DNA of 6,109 bases, taken from assembly GCA_050185455.1 (NCBI GenBank), contig JBFWZL010000405.1, forward strand, positions 1 to 6,109, in the 5' to 3' direction. The stretch is from SYOC01 sp050185455 (lineage in GTDB: Bacteria; Desulfobacterota; Binatia; Bin18). This document shows, piece after piece, positions 6,044 through 6,109 of this stretch (position 1 is the stretch's first letter; the number at the start of each line of letters is the position of its first letter). Made by a program: the position numbers and the translations under genes. The notes beneath the pieces are model-generated. The model was not told the DNA's origin. It did not search any database and saw only the letters and a list, made by a program, of their open reading frames with translations.

Positions 6044-6109
6044 ATGAGATGTTCAGCCGATTTGCGCAAGCGAGTGATCGAGTTTGTGGACAGGGGCGGC
6101 AGCAAGGCG
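6044..6109 (+). CDS. IS630-family transposase, N-terminal fragment (runs off window)
   Basis: Only 22 codons are visible, starting at ATG 6044. They read MRCSADLRKRVIEFVDRGG followed by SKA. This matches the well-known opening of IS630-type transposases (and of split IS630 helix-turn-helix ORFs): M-x-x-S-x-DLR-x-RV-(I/V)-x-x-V-x-x-G-G-S. In the family an Ala-rich helix-turn-helix that binds the IS ends comes next, followed by a DDE catalytic domain; neither is in the window. The truncation is caused by the window edge, so it is unknown whether the gene is intact or split by a programmed frameshift. Confidence 0.7.
   Translation, partial: MRCSADLRKRVIEFVDRGGSKA

Larger units (their letters stand above)
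5985..6109 (+). mobile_element. Left end of an IS630-family insertion sequence (partial)
   Basis: The transposase N-terminus at 6044 implies an IS630-family element that continues beyond the window. Its left terminus should lie in the roughly 60 bases upstream of the start codon. The family inserts at TA dinucleotides, and TATAGTGAAG at 5985-5994 is the best-looking candidate end. The right terminus is not available, so the inverted repeat cannot be matched and the boundary is a guess. Confidence 0.35.

Overview
The window is built around a two-gene trehalose operon on the + strand. treZ (648-2516) is followed by treY (2546-5575). Together they make the maltooligosyl trehalose hydrolase / synthase pair, which converts the reducing ends of glycogen-type alpha-1,4-glucans into free trehalose. 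Both proteins look complete, and each keeps all four conserved regions of a GH13 active site. The debranching partner treX is not in the window.

Left end (1-454, - strand): the start of a divergently transcribed gene for an exported protein. It has a clear signal peptide followed by a segment that resembles the short N-terminal (STN-like) domain of secretins and TonB receptors. The gene runs off the window. Between it and treZ (455-647) lie two back-to-back sigma70-type promoters, both with exact 17-bp spacers. Their -35 boxes together form the 12-bp palindrome GTCAATATTGAC. A second dyad of the same GTCA-N4-TGAC design sits inside the treZ promoter spacer. This arrangement looks like a shared control point for both genes.

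Right end (5576-6109): a 25-codon single-helix membrane mini-protein on the - strand has a good ribosome binding site. Upstream of it on the same strand is a 96-codon ORF of unknown function. At the extreme right, a + strand reading frame begins with the typical N-terminus of an IS630-family transposase and is cut by the window edge. The IS may have inserted at the 5' end of the 96-codon ORF.

Organism: a bacterium of moderate GC content. The secretin/TonB-like exported protein suggests a Gram-negative cell envelope, and the sigma70 promoters and Shine-Dalgarno sites are conventional. A deltaproteobacterium-like or uncultured environmental lineage is possible, but the sequence alone does not fix the taxon. 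No CRISPR array, tRNA, rRNA or convincing intrinsic terminator was seen. The most unusual parts are the divergent promoter/operator region, the mini-protein and the IS junction; the two trehalose enzymes are ordinary family members.
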